DNA of 64,000 nucleotides from assembly GCF_000518605.1 (NCBI RefSeq), contig NZ_KI912459.1, positions 223,235-287,234 of the forward strand, in the 5' to 3' direction. Position numbers and translations under genes: made by a program. Origin of the DNA: Shewanella fidelis ATCC BAA-318 (GTDB lineage Bacteria > Pseudomonadota > Gammaproteobacteria > Enterobacterales > Shewanellaceae). Shown here piece after piece: positions 42,183 through 50,985 of this stretch (within the stretch, counting starts at the first letter, position 1; each line of letters begins with the position of its first letter). The notes beneath the pieces were generated by a model. That model was not told the origin of the DNA. It ran no database searches and worked only from the letters and a program-made list of their open reading frames with translations.

Positions 42183-43547
42183 ATGGCATTAACAGCAACC
42201 GGTATAGGCTCAGGCCTTGATATTAATACTATTGTTGGGGTATTAGTTGATGCCGAAAAAGTACCTAAAGAAGCAATTTTTGACAAAACTGAAGCTTCGA
42301 TAGAAGCCAAAGTATCCGCGATTGGCACTTTAAAAAGCCAGTTGTCGACATTCCAAGATGCACTTGAGAAATTAAGTGATCCTGACTCGTTAAATATCCG
42401 TTCAGTTTCAACCGGCGACAGCCCTTACTTTAGCGCTACAGCTGACAAAAATGCACAAGTTGGTAGTTATCAAATTAAAGTTGAGCAACTAGCGACAGCC
42501 CATAAAGTTGCTGGCGCAAATGTAGCTGATCCGACGGCCGCAGTGGGTCAGGGTAAACTTGACCTAGAAGTAAATGGCAAAGCATTTTCTGTTGATATTG
42601 AAGCGGGTGATTCGCTAGAGACTATTGCGAAAAAAGTTAATGATTCGGCAGATAATTCAGGCGTTACAGCAACAATCATTAAAAGTGATGGCGGTAGCCG
42701 GCTAGTTTTTAGTTCTGATGAAACCGGCACAGACAATCAGGTCAGCGTAACAGCGACGGATACCGTTGGCTCAGGCTTAAGTGATATGTTTGGCGGTAGT
42801 AACCTAGAGACTTTGCAAGTTGCTCAAAATGCTATTGTGCATATTGACGGTCAGAAAGTGACTTCGCAAAGCAATGACGTTGAAAATGCCATTACCGGTG
42901 TGACGCTTTCATTAACTGATGCTGACCTCAATAAAACCTCAACCTTGAAGATTGAGCAAGATAATGAAGCCGTTAAAGAAAACATTAAAGGCTTTGTCGA
43001 TGCCTATAACACCTTAACTGAGTCGATTAATAAGTTATCAAGCTACGACATGGAGAAAGAGGAAGCTGCTGCGCTGCAGGGCGACTCAATGATCCGTTCA
43101 ATCGAATCACAAATGCGTAATATGATCAGTAATCGTGTTGATGTCGATGGCGAAACTTTGGCGCTCTACGATATCGGTATTGAGACAGATCGCTATGGCA
43201 AGATGTCTATCAATGATGAAAAGCTGGACAAGATGATTGCTGAGGATATGAGTGCAATCGAAGGGCTTTTCACTAAAGAAGATTCAGGTATTGCCGTTGG
43301 CCTCGACAACTTAGTTGAAGGTTATGTGAAATCGGGGGGCTTAATCGATAGCCGCAATAATGCGTTAACTAATGATCAGCAACGCCTTGATGATCAACGT
43401 GAAGCCTTTAGTTTGAAGATGGAGATGCTTGAAGCGCGTTTGTTCAAGCAATTTAATGCGATGGATCTGCTTGTAGGCCAACTTAATCAACAGAGCGCAG
43501 GTTTAGCTGACAGATTAAACTCTCTTCCCGGCGTGATTAGTCAGTAA
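42183..43547 (+). CDS. fliD: Flagellar filament cap protein FliD (HAP2)
   Basis: 454 residues. It opens with ALTATGIGSGLDINTIVGVLVDAEK and carries FliD N (LSTFQDALEKLSD) and FliD C (VKENIKGFVDAYNTLTESINKLS) regions. The C-terminal coiled coil ends in FNAMDLLVGQLNQQSAGLADRLNSLPG. FliD caps the filament tip and folds incoming flagellin. GGGG lies a few bases before the ATG. It is followed by its likely chaperone gene at 43570. Confidence 0.96.
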   Translation: MALTATGIGSGLDINTIVGVLVDAEKVPKEAIFDKTEASIEAKVSAIGTLKSQLSTFQDALEKLSDPDSLNIRSVSTGDSPYFSATADKNAQVGSYQIKVEQLATAHKVAGANVADPTAAVGQGKLDLEVNGKAFSVDIEAGDSLETIAKKVNDSADNSGVTATIIKSDGGSRLVFSSDETGTDNQVSVTATDTVGSGLSDMFGGSNLETLQVAQNAIVHIDGQKVTSQSNDVENAITGVTLSLTDADLNKTSTLKIEQDNEAVKENIKGFVDAYNTLTESINKLSSYDMEKEEAAALQGDSMIRSIESQMRNMISNRVDVDGETLALYDIGIETDRYGKMSINDEKLDKMIAEDMSAIEGLFTKEDSGIAVGLDNLVEGYVKSGGLIDSRNNALTNDQQRLDDQREAFSLKMEMLEARLFKQFNAMDLLVGQLNQQSAGLADRLNSLPGVISQ

Positions 43548-43569
43548 ACGGTAAGCGAGGGAGAAGAGT

Positions 43570-43890
43570 ATGGAGCAGTTAAACCAATTAAATACAGAGA
43601 TTGAGAGCATTTTAAATAAGCTCAATCAGATCCCTGCAGAAGATGAGACGACTGATGAGTTGGTATCATACTTGCAGGAGCTTGTAGGCAAACGTCAAGT
43701 TTTACTCAACAGTGTTTTTGAACATGCTACAGCAGCGAATGCCGCTGAGTTACAGCAGCAGCTACAAATGACGCAATCCTTTGAAGCTAAAGCTGTGATG
43801 ATAAAAGAGCATAGGCAAGCATTGCTGCATGTGGGACGTAAAAATAAACGCCAGTTAAATGTCTACAAGACGATAGATTCAAATAGGTAG
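43570..43890 (+). CDS. FliT-like flagellar chaperone (FlaI)
   Basis: 106 residues, helical, with no conserved catalytic residues. Its position between fliD and fliS matches flaI of Vibrio and fliT of enterics. FliT-like proteins bind FliD before export. The sequence itself is too divergent to be certain, and the assignment rests mainly on gene order, size and helical character (for example LNQLNTEIESILNKLNQI). A GGGAG sequence precedes the start codon, and fliS begins six bases after the stop. Confidence 0.72.
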   Translation: MEQLNQLNTEIESILNKLNQIPAEDETTDELVSYLQELVGKRQVLLNSVFEHATAANAAELQQQLQMTQSFEAKAVMIKEHRQALLHVGRKNKRQLNVYKTIDSNR

Positions 43891-43896
43891 GTTTAA

Positions 43897-44307
43897 ATGA
43901 GAAGTTCTCTCCAGTCATATCGTAAAGTATCGCTAGAAAGTGAAATCGCTGTAGCATCGCCACACCGAATCATTCAAATGATGTTTGATGGTGCATTGCA
44001 ACGTATTGCCCAGAGCCGTTATGCAATTGAAAACAATGATCTTGCTAACAAAGGGATATTTATCGGCAAGGCTATTGGTATTATCACAGGGTTAAATAAT
44101 AGCTTGAATATGGAAGCGCCTGGAGAAGTATCAAAAAACTTAAGTGATTTGTACGACTTTATGTTACGTCGAATTTCTGAAGCCAATTTGAATAATGATG
44201 TGCAAGCGCTTGATGATGTGAGCAGTATCATTAGAACAATTAAAGAAGGTTGGGATGCGATTCCACCGGAGCAACATCATATAGACTCGCATTCAAGTGC
44301 GATGTAA
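43897..44307 (+). CDS. fliS: Flagellin export chaperone FliS
   Basis: 136 residues. YRKVSLESEIAVASPHRIIQMMFDGALQRIAQSRYAIE and the DLYDFMLRRISEANLNNDVQALDDV segment are typical FliS. FliS binds the C-terminus of flagellin and prevents early polymerisation in the cytoplasm. A GTTTAAATG context gives a plausible start. It ends the flaG-fliD-flaI-fliS unit, with an intrinsic terminator 13 bases downstream. Confidence 0.95.
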   Translation: MRSSLQSYRKVSLESEIAVASPHRIIQMMFDGALQRIAQSRYAIENNDLANKGIFIGKAIGIITGLNNSLNMEAPGEVSKNLSDLYDFMLRRISEANLNNDVQALDDVSSIIRTIKEGWDAIPPEQHHIDSHSSAM

Positions 44308-44319
44308 AAACGGTAAAAC

Positions 44320-44345
44320 AGGAGGTTTCAAAGCCTCCTTTTTGT
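44320..44345 (+). terminator. Intrinsic terminator after fliS
   Basis: AGGAGG pairs with CCTCCT around TTTCAAAG and is followed by TTTTT. Confidence 0.82.
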
Positions 44346-44469
44346 CATCTGTCAAAAAGATGACAAACTGGACTGTCAGTGAGGACTTTTTAAGCGAAAA
44401 GCAAGTGAGTTAGGCATAATACTCATCAGGGGCTTGCTTATAGCGTGCTGATAATACACTATTCCTATT

Positions 44470-44504
44470 GATAGTTAGTTTGAACAAGCTTTTAGATAAC
44501 TATC
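44470..44504. promoter_or_regulatory. Inverted repeat upstream of flrA
   Basis: GATAGTTA at 44470-44477 is matched by TAACTATC at 44497-44504, separated by 19 bases, about 80 bases before flrA. It could be an operator for control of the flagellar master regulator. No clear -10/-35 pair was fixed. Confidence 0.35.
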
Positions 44505-44584
44505 CGCTTGAAAATGAGCTTTAAACAAAGCAACCAACACTAATAATTAATGCGCTGAAATATTTGAGCCTAACGGCCTTCGGA

Positions 44585-46018
44585 ATGATGCAAACAGATC
44601 AACGAATTCTACTGGTCGGTAACCAGTCTGAGCGAATTAATCGCTTGTCATGTGTATTTGAATTTTTAGGTGAGCAAGTTGAGTTAGTCGATTTTGATAA
44701 ACTTAACCTTTACACTAAACAAACGCGCTTTCGTGCGATTGTTCTGCCGTCTGAAAATCAAACACCAGAACTCATTCAGTCACTGACTGCTGCGCTTCCG
44801 TGGCAACCCATATTATTACTTGGTGGTGGATGCAATGCTAAAGCGTCGAATGTATTAGGCGTTATTGAAGAGCCATTGAATTATCCGCAGTTAACTGAAT
44901 TGCTGCACTTTTGCCAAGTCTATGGTCAAGTAAAGCGTCCTGAAATTCCAACAAGTGCTAACCAGACTAAACTGTTTAGAAGTCTAGTTGGACGTAGTGA
45001 CGGCATTGCCAACGTTCGCCATTTAATTCACCAAGTTGCTAGCTCTGAAGCAACAGTGTTGATCTTAGGTCAATCTGGTACCGGCAAAGAGGTGGTTGCG
45101 CGTAATATCCATTACATTTCAGATCGCCGCGACGGGCCTTTTATTCCGGTCAACTGTGGCGCAATTCCGCCAGAGTTATTAGAAAGCGAACTTTTCGGTC
45201 ATGAGAAAGGCTCGTTTACTGGTGCAATTAGTGCACGTAAAGGTCGTTTTGAGCTTGCTGAAAAAGGAACCCTGTTTCTTGATGAAATAGGTGATATGCC
45301 TTTGCAGATGCAAGTTAAGTTGTTACGTGTCCTCCAAGAGCGTATGTTCGAGCGGGTTGGCGGTAGCAAATCAATCTCTGCTGATGTGCGAGTCGTGGCT
45401 GCGACTCACAGAAATTTAGAGCAGATGATCGAGAAAGATGAGTTCCGTGAAGATCTGTACTATCGCTTAAACGTATTCCCAATTGAAATGCCAGCGCTAT
45501 GTGAGCGCAAAGAAGATATACCGCTGCTGCTACAAGAGCTTGTCAGCCGCGTATATAACGAAGGTCGTGGCAGAGTTCGTTTTACTCAGCGTGCTATTGA
45601 ATCACTTAAAGAGCATGCTTGGTCAGGTAACGTACGTGAACTATCAAACTTAGTTGAGCGACTCACTATTCTTTATCCGGGCGGACTTGTAGATGTGAAT
45701 GATCTGCCGATTAAGTACCGACATATCGATGTGCCTGAGTACTGTGTTGAGGTGAGTGAAGAGCAACTCGAGCGCGATGCATTGGCTTCAATCTTTAATG
45801 ATGAAGAGCCAATAGAGATCCCTGACACACGTTTCCCAAGTGAATTACCACCTGAAGGTGTCAATCTAAAAGATCTGTTAGCAGAACTTGAAATCGATAT
45901 GATCAGGCAAGCATTAGATCAACAAGATAACGTAGTGGCACGAGCAGCAGAAATGCTAGGTATTCGTCGAACTACTTTGGTTGAAAAAATGCGTAAATAT
46001 GGTTTAAGTAAAGAGTAA
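44585..46018 (+). CDS. flrA: Flagellar master regulator FlrA (sigma54 activator)
   Basis: 477 residues from ATG 44585. A TTG at 44564 and an ATG at 44588 are alternatives. The N-terminal FleQ-type domain lacks a phospho-acceptor pocket. The AAA+ domain has Walker A GQSGTGKE, the sigma54-contact loop GSFTGA and Walker B LFLDEIGDM. The C-terminal Fis-like helix-turn-helix is near the end (RAAEMLGIRRTTLVEKMRKYG). FlrA starts the flagellar cascade and turns on flrBC and class II genes through sigma54. It lies just before flrB, and a strong terminator separates them. Confidence 0.94.
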   Translation: MMQTDQRILLVGNQSERINRLSCVFEFLGEQVELVDFDKLNLYTKQTRFRAIVLPSENQTPELIQSLTAALPWQPILLLGGGCNAKASNVLGVIEEPLNYPQLTELLHFCQVYGQVKRPEIPTSANQTKLFRSLVGRSDGIANVRHLIHQVASSEATVLILGQSGTGKEVVARNIHYISDRRDGPFIPVNCGAIPPELLESELFGHEKGSFTGAISARKGRFELAEKGTLFLDEIGDMPLQMQVKLLRVLQERMFERVGGSKSISADVRVVAATHRNLEQMIEKDEFREDLYYRLNVFPIEMPALCERKEDIPLLLQELVSRVYNEGRGRVRFTQRAIESLKEHAWSGNVRELSNLVERLTILYPGGLVDVNDLPIKYRHIDVPEYCVEVSEEQLERDALASIFNDEEPIEIPDTRFPSELPPEGVNLKDLLAELEIDMIRQALDQQDNVVARAAEMLGIRRTTLVEKMRKYGLSKE

Positions 46019-46053
46019 TTACTTAGCTAAAACTGAAACAGATAATCCTTTTT

Positions 46054-46090
46054 AAAAGCGACTTTATTGTTAATAAAGTCGCTTTTTTCT
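46054..46090 (+). terminator. Intrinsic terminator after flrA
   Basis: AAAAGCGACTTTATT pairs perfectly over 15 bases with its complement around GTT, followed by TTTTTTC. Confidence 0.93.
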
Positions 46091-46116
46091 ATTACCGGGC
46101 TTTTATTTAAGTAGCT

Positions 46117-46132
46117 TGGCGCAATAATTGCT
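46117..46132 (+). promoter_or_regulatory. Sigma54 promoter for flrB-flrC
   Basis: TGGCGCAATAATTGCT, GG and GC ten bases apart, about 40 bases upstream of the flrB ATG. It is the expected FlrA-activated promoter. Confidence 0.82.
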
Positions 46133-46170
46133 TTACTCCGTGCAAATGCAGTTTTTTTGACGGGGTCACC

Positions 46171-47265
46171 ATGTCCGCAATATTGAAGCCACAACATAAT
46201 GCCATGAAGCTAAAGGCACCACTGCGCCCACAGTTAGTGGATGTGCAGCAAGCCGCTAATATGTCCAATAGAATGGATCATATTCTGCAGGCAATGCCAT
46301 CTGGCGTGGTGATCATTAATGGCGATGGTATTGTTACCGATGCAAACCCTGTGGCAATTGAACTGCTCGGCAGCCCGCTTGAAGGCTTACGTTGGCTGCA
46401 AATCATTAATCGTGCCTTTTCACCACAAGATGATGATGGCCACGAGGTGTCTTTGCGAAATGGCCGTCGTGTAAAACTAGCTATTACGCCATTAACCCCT
46501 GAGCCTGGGCAGTTAATTGTGTTAACGGATTTAACTGAAACCCGTTTATTGCAAAAAAACTTATCTCACTTACAGCGCTTATCAGCACTCGGTAAAATGG
46601 TGGCAACCTTAGCTCACCAAGTACGCACGCCGTTAAGTGCAGCACTGCTATACGCATCAAATTTGGCAAGTCCGAAAATATCAGATGATGCCAGAAAGCG
46701 TTTTCAGGGGAAGTTGGTCGATAGGCTTAATGAGTTAGAACATCAAGTTAATGACATGCTATTGATGGCTAAAGGGCGACAGCAAGAGCTTGATTCCATT
46801 TTAACCATAGATGAGGTGGTTGATAATGTATTAAGCAACTGTCAACCGATAGCTGAGCAGAAGCAATGTCAGTTGATGTTCAATAACGCCTCGAAACAAA
46901 AAATTCGCGCTAATGATGCAGCACTATGCTCTGCGATTAATAACTTAGTGATGAATAGCTTAGAGGCTGGCGCCAATAAAATTGTGCTGCATGCGTTTGA
47001 TACGCCTACGGCCCTGCATTTGGATGTGATTGATAATGGTAAGGGCTTAGATGCCGCCATGCAACACAAGGTGCTTGAGCCATTTTTTACCACTAAGTCG
47101 CAAGGCACAGGCTTAGGTTTAGCCGTTGTTCAGTCAGTGGTCAACAACCACGGAGGCCGTATGCAGTTTAGTTGTCATCAAGGCCAAGGTTGTACCGCAT
47201 CGTTAAAATTTCCCCTAATAGCTAAAAATGCAAATGAGCAGCATGGAGAAGCCGTACATGTCTGA
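46171..47265 (+). CDS. flrB: Flagellar sensor histidine kinase FlrB
   Basis: 364 residues, without membrane segments, so a cytoplasmic kinase. A PAS-like domain covers residues 35-125 (MDHILQAMPSGVVIINGDGIVTDANPVAIELLG). The phosphorylated histidine is in ATLAHQVRTPLSAALLYA. The ATPase part has NNLVMNSLEAGA (N box), DVIDNGKGLD and GTGLGLAVVQSVV. It phosphorylates FlrC, probably in response to assembly state. The end overlaps the next frame by a few codons. flrB and flrC form a unit behind the sigma54 promoter at 46117. Confidence 0.94.
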   Translation: MSAILKPQHNAMKLKAPLRPQLVDVQQAANMSNRMDHILQAMPSGVVIINGDGIVTDANPVAIELLGSPLEGLRWLQIINRAFSPQDDDGHEVSLRNGRRVKLAITPLTPEPGQLIVLTDLTETRLLQKNLSHLQRLSALGKMVATLAHQVRTPLSAALLYASNLASPKISDDARKRFQGKLVDRLNELEHQVNDMLLMAKGRQQELDSILTIDEVVDNVLSNCQPIAEQKQCQLMFNNASKQKIRANDAALCSAINNLVMNSLEAGANKIVLHAFDTPTALHLDVIDNGKGLDAAMQHKVLEPFFTTKSQGTGLGLAVVQSVVNNHGGRMQFSCHQGQGCTASLKFPLIAKNANEQHGEAVHV

Positions 47266-48610
47266 AGGTAAGTTATTGTTAGTTGAGGATGATGCATCAT
47301 TACGAGAAGCATTGCTCGACACCTTGATGTTAGCCCATTATGAATGTGTTGATGTCGCTTGCGCTGAAGACGCTATTTTGGCGTTAAAAACCGATAACTT
47401 CGATATGGTGATCAGTGATGTGCAAATGGAAGGGATTGGCGGCATCGGCTTATTGGGCCACCTGCAGCAATATTACCCGAAACTACCTGTACTGTTGATG
47501 ACCGCTTACGCAACAATTGATAATGCAGTTAATGCGATGAAACTTGGCGCCGTGGATTACCTATCAAAGCCATTTTCACCAGAGGTGTTGCTTAACCAAG
47601 TATCGCGTTATATGCCAGCTAAATGTGTTGAAGGCACACCTGTGGTGGCTGATGAAAAGAGCCTAGGTTTGCTATCACTGGCGCAAAGGGTCGCGGCATC
47701 TGATGCATCAGTGATGATTATGGGGCCAAGCGGCAGCGGTAAAGAGGTGTTAGCACGTTATATTCATCAGCATAGCCAACGTGCAGCAGAGCCATTTGTG
47801 GCAATCAACTGCGCGGCTATTCCAGAAAATATGCTAGAAGCGACACTGTTTGGCTATGAGAAAGGTGCCTTTACCGGCGCAGTACAAGCTTGCCCCGGTA
47901 AATTTGAGCAGGCGCAAGGTGGCACCTTGTTACTGGACGAGATTTCAGAAATGGAGCTTGGCTTACAAGCTAAGTTGCTAAGAGTATTACAAGAGCGCGA
48001 AGTCGAGCGTTTAGGCGGGCGTAAGACCATTAAACTTAACGTCAGAGTGTTGGCAACCTCTAATCGGGATCTAAAAGCGATGGCAACATCGGGTGAGTTC
48101 CGTGAAGATTTGTACTATCGCATTAACGTGTTTCCGCTAACTTGGCCGGCACTGCACCAGCGCCCGGCTGATATTCTGCCTTTGGCAAGACACCTACTGC
48201 AAAGACATGCATTAATCGCTAATCGTAGCGAAGTTCCTGAGCTCAGTGAGTGTGCGTGTCGACGCTTATTGGTTCACCGTTGGCCGGGAAACGTCAGAGA
48301 ATTAGATAATGTGGTACAAAGAGCATTAATATTGTGTCCGGGCAATGAGATCAGCGCTAACGATATTATTATTGATTCTTTAGAGCTTGATTTCAGCGCT
48401 GAGGCTGCAAGTAGCAGTGAGGCAAAACCCGCTGAACTTGAAGGTTTAGGAGGTGAGCTAAAAGCACAGGAGCATGTGATTATTTTAGAAACCTTATCTC
48501 AGTGCAATGGTAGCCGTAAGTTAGTTGCAGAAAAACTGGGGATCAGTGCCAGAACCCTACGCTACAAGATGGCGAAAATGCGCGACTTAGGTATTGAAAT
48601 ACCCGTTTAA
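47228..48610 (+). CDS. flrC: Flagellar response regulator FlrC (sigma54 activator)
   Basis: 460 residues in the frame from 47228. An ATG at 47258 (MSEGKLLLVEDD) is more likely the real start because the first ten residues overlap flrB and are not family-like. The receiver has LLLVEDDASLRE and the phosphoacceptor in VISDVQMEG. The AAA+ domain has GPSGSGKEV and the loop GAFTGA. A Fis-like helix-turn-helix closes the protein (LVAEKLGISARTLRYKM). FlrC activates the sigma54 class III genes such as fliE, flgB and others in this window. Confidence 0.94.
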   Translation: MQMSSMEKPYMSEGKLLLVEDDASLREALLDTLMLAHYECVDVACAEDAILALKTDNFDMVISDVQMEGIGGIGLLGHLQQYYPKLPVLLMTAYATIDNAVNAMKLGAVDYLSKPFSPEVLLNQVSRYMPAKCVEGTPVVADEKSLGLLSLAQRVAASDASVMIMGPSGSGKEVLARYIHQHSQRAAEPFVAINCAAIPENMLEATLFGYEKGAFTGAVQACPGKFEQAQGGTLLLDEISEMELGLQAKLLRVLQEREVERLGGRKTIKLNVRVLATSNRDLKAMATSGEFREDLYYRINVFPLTWPALHQRPADILPLARHLLQRHALIANRSEVPELSECACRRLLVHRWPGNVRELDNVVQRALILCPGNEISANDIIIDSLELDFSAEAASSSEAKPAELEGLGGELKAQEHVIILETLSQCNGSRKLVAEKLGISARTLRYKMAKMRDLGIEIPV

Positions 48611-48910
48611 TTACGCCTCTTTCGTCCTATCGAGTGTGGCCATACCGTGACAAGTTATGGCCGCATCACTTAACCTCTTTACTCGTTGCTCGTTGCTCGC
48701 TGCATGGTCTTGTATGTGCCAGATATACATAAAGGATAGATGCCGCGAATGTCATTAAAGCTGCTACACGCAATGACCTCCCTCAGAGCCGTAAAACTCT
48801 CGCATTTTTGACTAAATGATTATATTGATTGGTATTAAAATATTGGCAAGCTAATTGCTTAACTTAGTTATATCAACATTTTCGTCAAGAAAACGACATG
48901 GGAGCTAAGT
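48611..48910. other. Intergenic region between flrC and fliE
   Basis: A 300-base gap. A seven-base stem (GGCCATA/TATGGCC) with an eleven-base loop lies at 48638-48662 soon after flrC and lacks a U-run. The fliE sigma54 promoter is at 48844-48859. No reading frame of note is seen between them. Confidence 0.5.
48844..48859 (+). promoter_or_regulatory. Sigma54 promoter for fliE operon
   Basis: TGGCAAGCTAATTGCT, GG and GC ten bases apart, about 50 bases upstream of the fliE ATG. Confidence 0.85.
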
Positions 48911-49243
48911 ATGCAAATTGGTGCGAATTCTTTGCTGCAAGAGATGCAGTCGCTAAACGGTCAAATTGGTACTGCTGGCGTTCAAACAGGGATCACTCGC
49001 CAAGTGCAAAATACTTCAGGCGCTGATTTTGGCCAATTACTCTCCCAAGCTGTTGGAAATGTGAGCGAACTTCAATCAAATGCTGCTAATCTCGCCACTC
49101 GGCTTGATATGGGAGATACCACGGTGACATTATCTGATACCGTGATCGCCAGAGAGAAATCTAGCGTGGCATTTGAAGCAACAGTTCAAGTGCGTAACAA
49201 GCTTGTTGAAGCTTATAAAGAAATTATGAGCATGCCTGTTTAG
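48911..49243 (+). CDS. fliE: Flagellar basal-body rod/MS-ring adaptor FliE
   Basis: 110 residues. QTGITRQVQNTSGADFGQLLSQAVGNVSELQSNAANLATRLDMGD and the closing SSVAFEATVQVRNKLVEAYKEIMSMPV are standard FliE. It links the MS ring to the rod. GGAG lies six bases before the ATG. It is the first gene of fliE-F-G-H-I-J, and fliF follows after 29 bases. Confidence 0.96.
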   Translation: MQIGANSLLQEMQSLNGQIGTAGVQTGITRQVQNTSGADFGQLLSQAVGNVSELQSNAANLATRLDMGDTTVTLSDTVIAREKSSVAFEATVQVRNKLVEAYKEIMSMPV

Positions 49244-49272
49244 GCCTTTGATTCGTAAAGCAGGGTGCAATT

Positions 49273-50985
49273 GTGAGTACAGAAATGGTCGTAGGAACAG
49301 GTTCAGGTTTAGCAACTGATCCACAAACATCAGGCGTGCAAGAAGAGCACAAGCCTGGTCTAATGGGCTCCTTAGGCGGCGTTGATATGCTGCGTCAGGT
49401 GACGATGATTTTAGCGTTAGCGATCTGTTTAGCGTTAGCTGTATTTGTAATGATTTGGGCGCAAGAGCCTGAATACCGTCCTTTAGGTGAGATGACCACC
49501 GCTGAGATGGTGCAGGTGCTCGATGTACTTGATAAGAATCAGGTCAAATATGAAATTCAGGGCGATGTGGTTAAAGTTCCTGAAGATAAATATCAAGAAG
49601 TTAAAATGTTAATGAGCCGCGAAGGGCTTGATAACGTTGAAGCCAATAACGATTTTCTTAACAAGGACAGTGGCTTTGGTGTAAGCCAGCGCATGGAGCA
49701 AGCGCGTCTTAAACATAGCCAAGAGCAAAATCTTGCTCGAGCAATTGAAGAATTACGCAGTGTCACTCGCGCTAAAGTAATTTTAGCCTTACCAAAAGAA
49801 AACGTCTTTGCTCGCAATCGCTCTAAGCCTAGCGCAACTGTGGTAGTAAGCACTCGCCGCGTGGGGTTAAGCCAAGAAGAAGTTGACTCGATTGTAGATA
49901 TCGTTGCTTCTGCCGTGCACAACCTAGAGCCAAATAAAGTTACAGTAACAGACTCTAATGGCCGCCTATTAAACTCAGGTAGTCAAGATGGTGTGTCAGC
50001 GATAGCGCGCCGTGAATTAGAGATAGTGCAGCAAAAAGAGTCAGAGTATCGTAATAAAATTGAATCGATTTTGATGCCAATCTTGGGGCCTGAAAACTTT
50101 ACTGCCCAAGTTGACGTCAGCATGGATTTTACCGCAGTAGAGCAAACGGCTAAGCGCTATAACCCTGATCTTCCTGCCCTAAGAAGTGAAATGGTTGTTG
50201 AAAATAACTCGAGCGGCGGCACCACAGGTGGTATTCCGGGGGCGTTATCCAACCAACCACCAATGAATGCTGAGATCCCGCAAGAAGTTAATGCGGCTGA
50301 AGCGGCGACGCAAACATCGGGTAGCTCACATAAAGAAGCAACCCGTAACTTTGAGCTTGATACCACTATTAGTCATACTCGTCAGCAAGTAGGAACATTG
50401 CGCCGAGTGAGTGTGTCGGTGGCTGTTGATTTTAAAAATGCCCCAGCTGCTGAAGATGGCAGTGTGAGCCGAGTGCCACGTACAGAACAAGAGATTGCTA
50501 ATATCCGCCGTTTACTTGAAGGTGCTGTTGGTTTCAGTACCCAACGTGGTGACATTATTGAAGTGGTTTCAGTGCCATTTATGGATCAGCTTATTGAGGC
50601 TGCACCAGCACCAAAAATGTGGGAAGAACCATGGTTCTGGCGTGCTGTTAGATTAGCGCTAGGTGCATTGGTCATCTTAGTACTTATTTTAGCGGTTGTG
50701 CGACCTATGCTGAAAAAGCTGGTTTATCCCGATAGCGTCAAAATGCCGGATGAACCACAAATGGGTGGGGATTTAGCAGAAATTGAAGATCAATATGCCG
50801 CAGATACATTAGGCATGTTACAACGTCCAGAAGCGGAATATAGCTATGCTGATGATGGCTCAATCTTAATTCCGAATCTGCACAAAGATGATGATATGAT
50901 CAAAGCAATCCGTGCATTAGTGGCAAATGAGCCTGAATTATCGACGCAAGTCGTCAAGAACTGGTTACTTGAAGATGACAAATGA
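49273..50985 (+). CDS. fliF: Flagellar MS-ring protein FliF
   Basis: 570 residues starting at GTG 49273, preceded by AGGG. Two membrane segments are present near residues 40-60 (MILALAICLALAVFVMIWA) and 455-475 (LALGALVILVLILAVV). Between them are the secretin-like ring domains (NQVKYEIQGDVVKVPEDKYQEVKMLMSREGL). The C-terminus binds FliG. It forms the membrane ring on which the motor is built. Its last codons overlap the fliG start by eleven bases. Confidence 0.97.
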   Translation: MSTEMVVGTGSGLATDPQTSGVQEEHKPGLMGSLGGVDMLRQVTMILALAICLALAVFVMIWAQEPEYRPLGEMTTAEMVQVLDVLDKNQVKYEIQGDVVKVPEDKYQEVKMLMSREGLDNVEANNDFLNKDSGFGVSQRMEQARLKHSQEQNLARAIEELRSVTRAKVILALPKENVFARNRSKPSATVVVSTRRVGLSQEEVDSIVDIVASAVHNLEPNKVTVTDSNGRLLNSGSQDGVSAIARRELEIVQQKESEYRNKIESILMPILGPENFTAQVDVSMDFTAVEQTAKRYNPDLPALRSEMVVENNSSGGTTGGIPGALSNQPPMNAEIPQEVNAAEAATQTSGSSHKEATRNFELDTTISHTRQQVGTLRRVSVSVAVDFKNAPAAEDGSVSRVPRTEQEIANIRRLLEGAVGFSTQRGDIIEVVSVPFMDQLIEAAPAPKMWEEPWFWRAVRLALGALVILVLILAVVRPMLKKLVYPDSVKMPDEPQMGGDLAEIEDQYAADTLGMLQRPEAEYSYADDGSILIPNLHKDDDMIKAIRALVANEPELSTQVVKNWLLEDDK

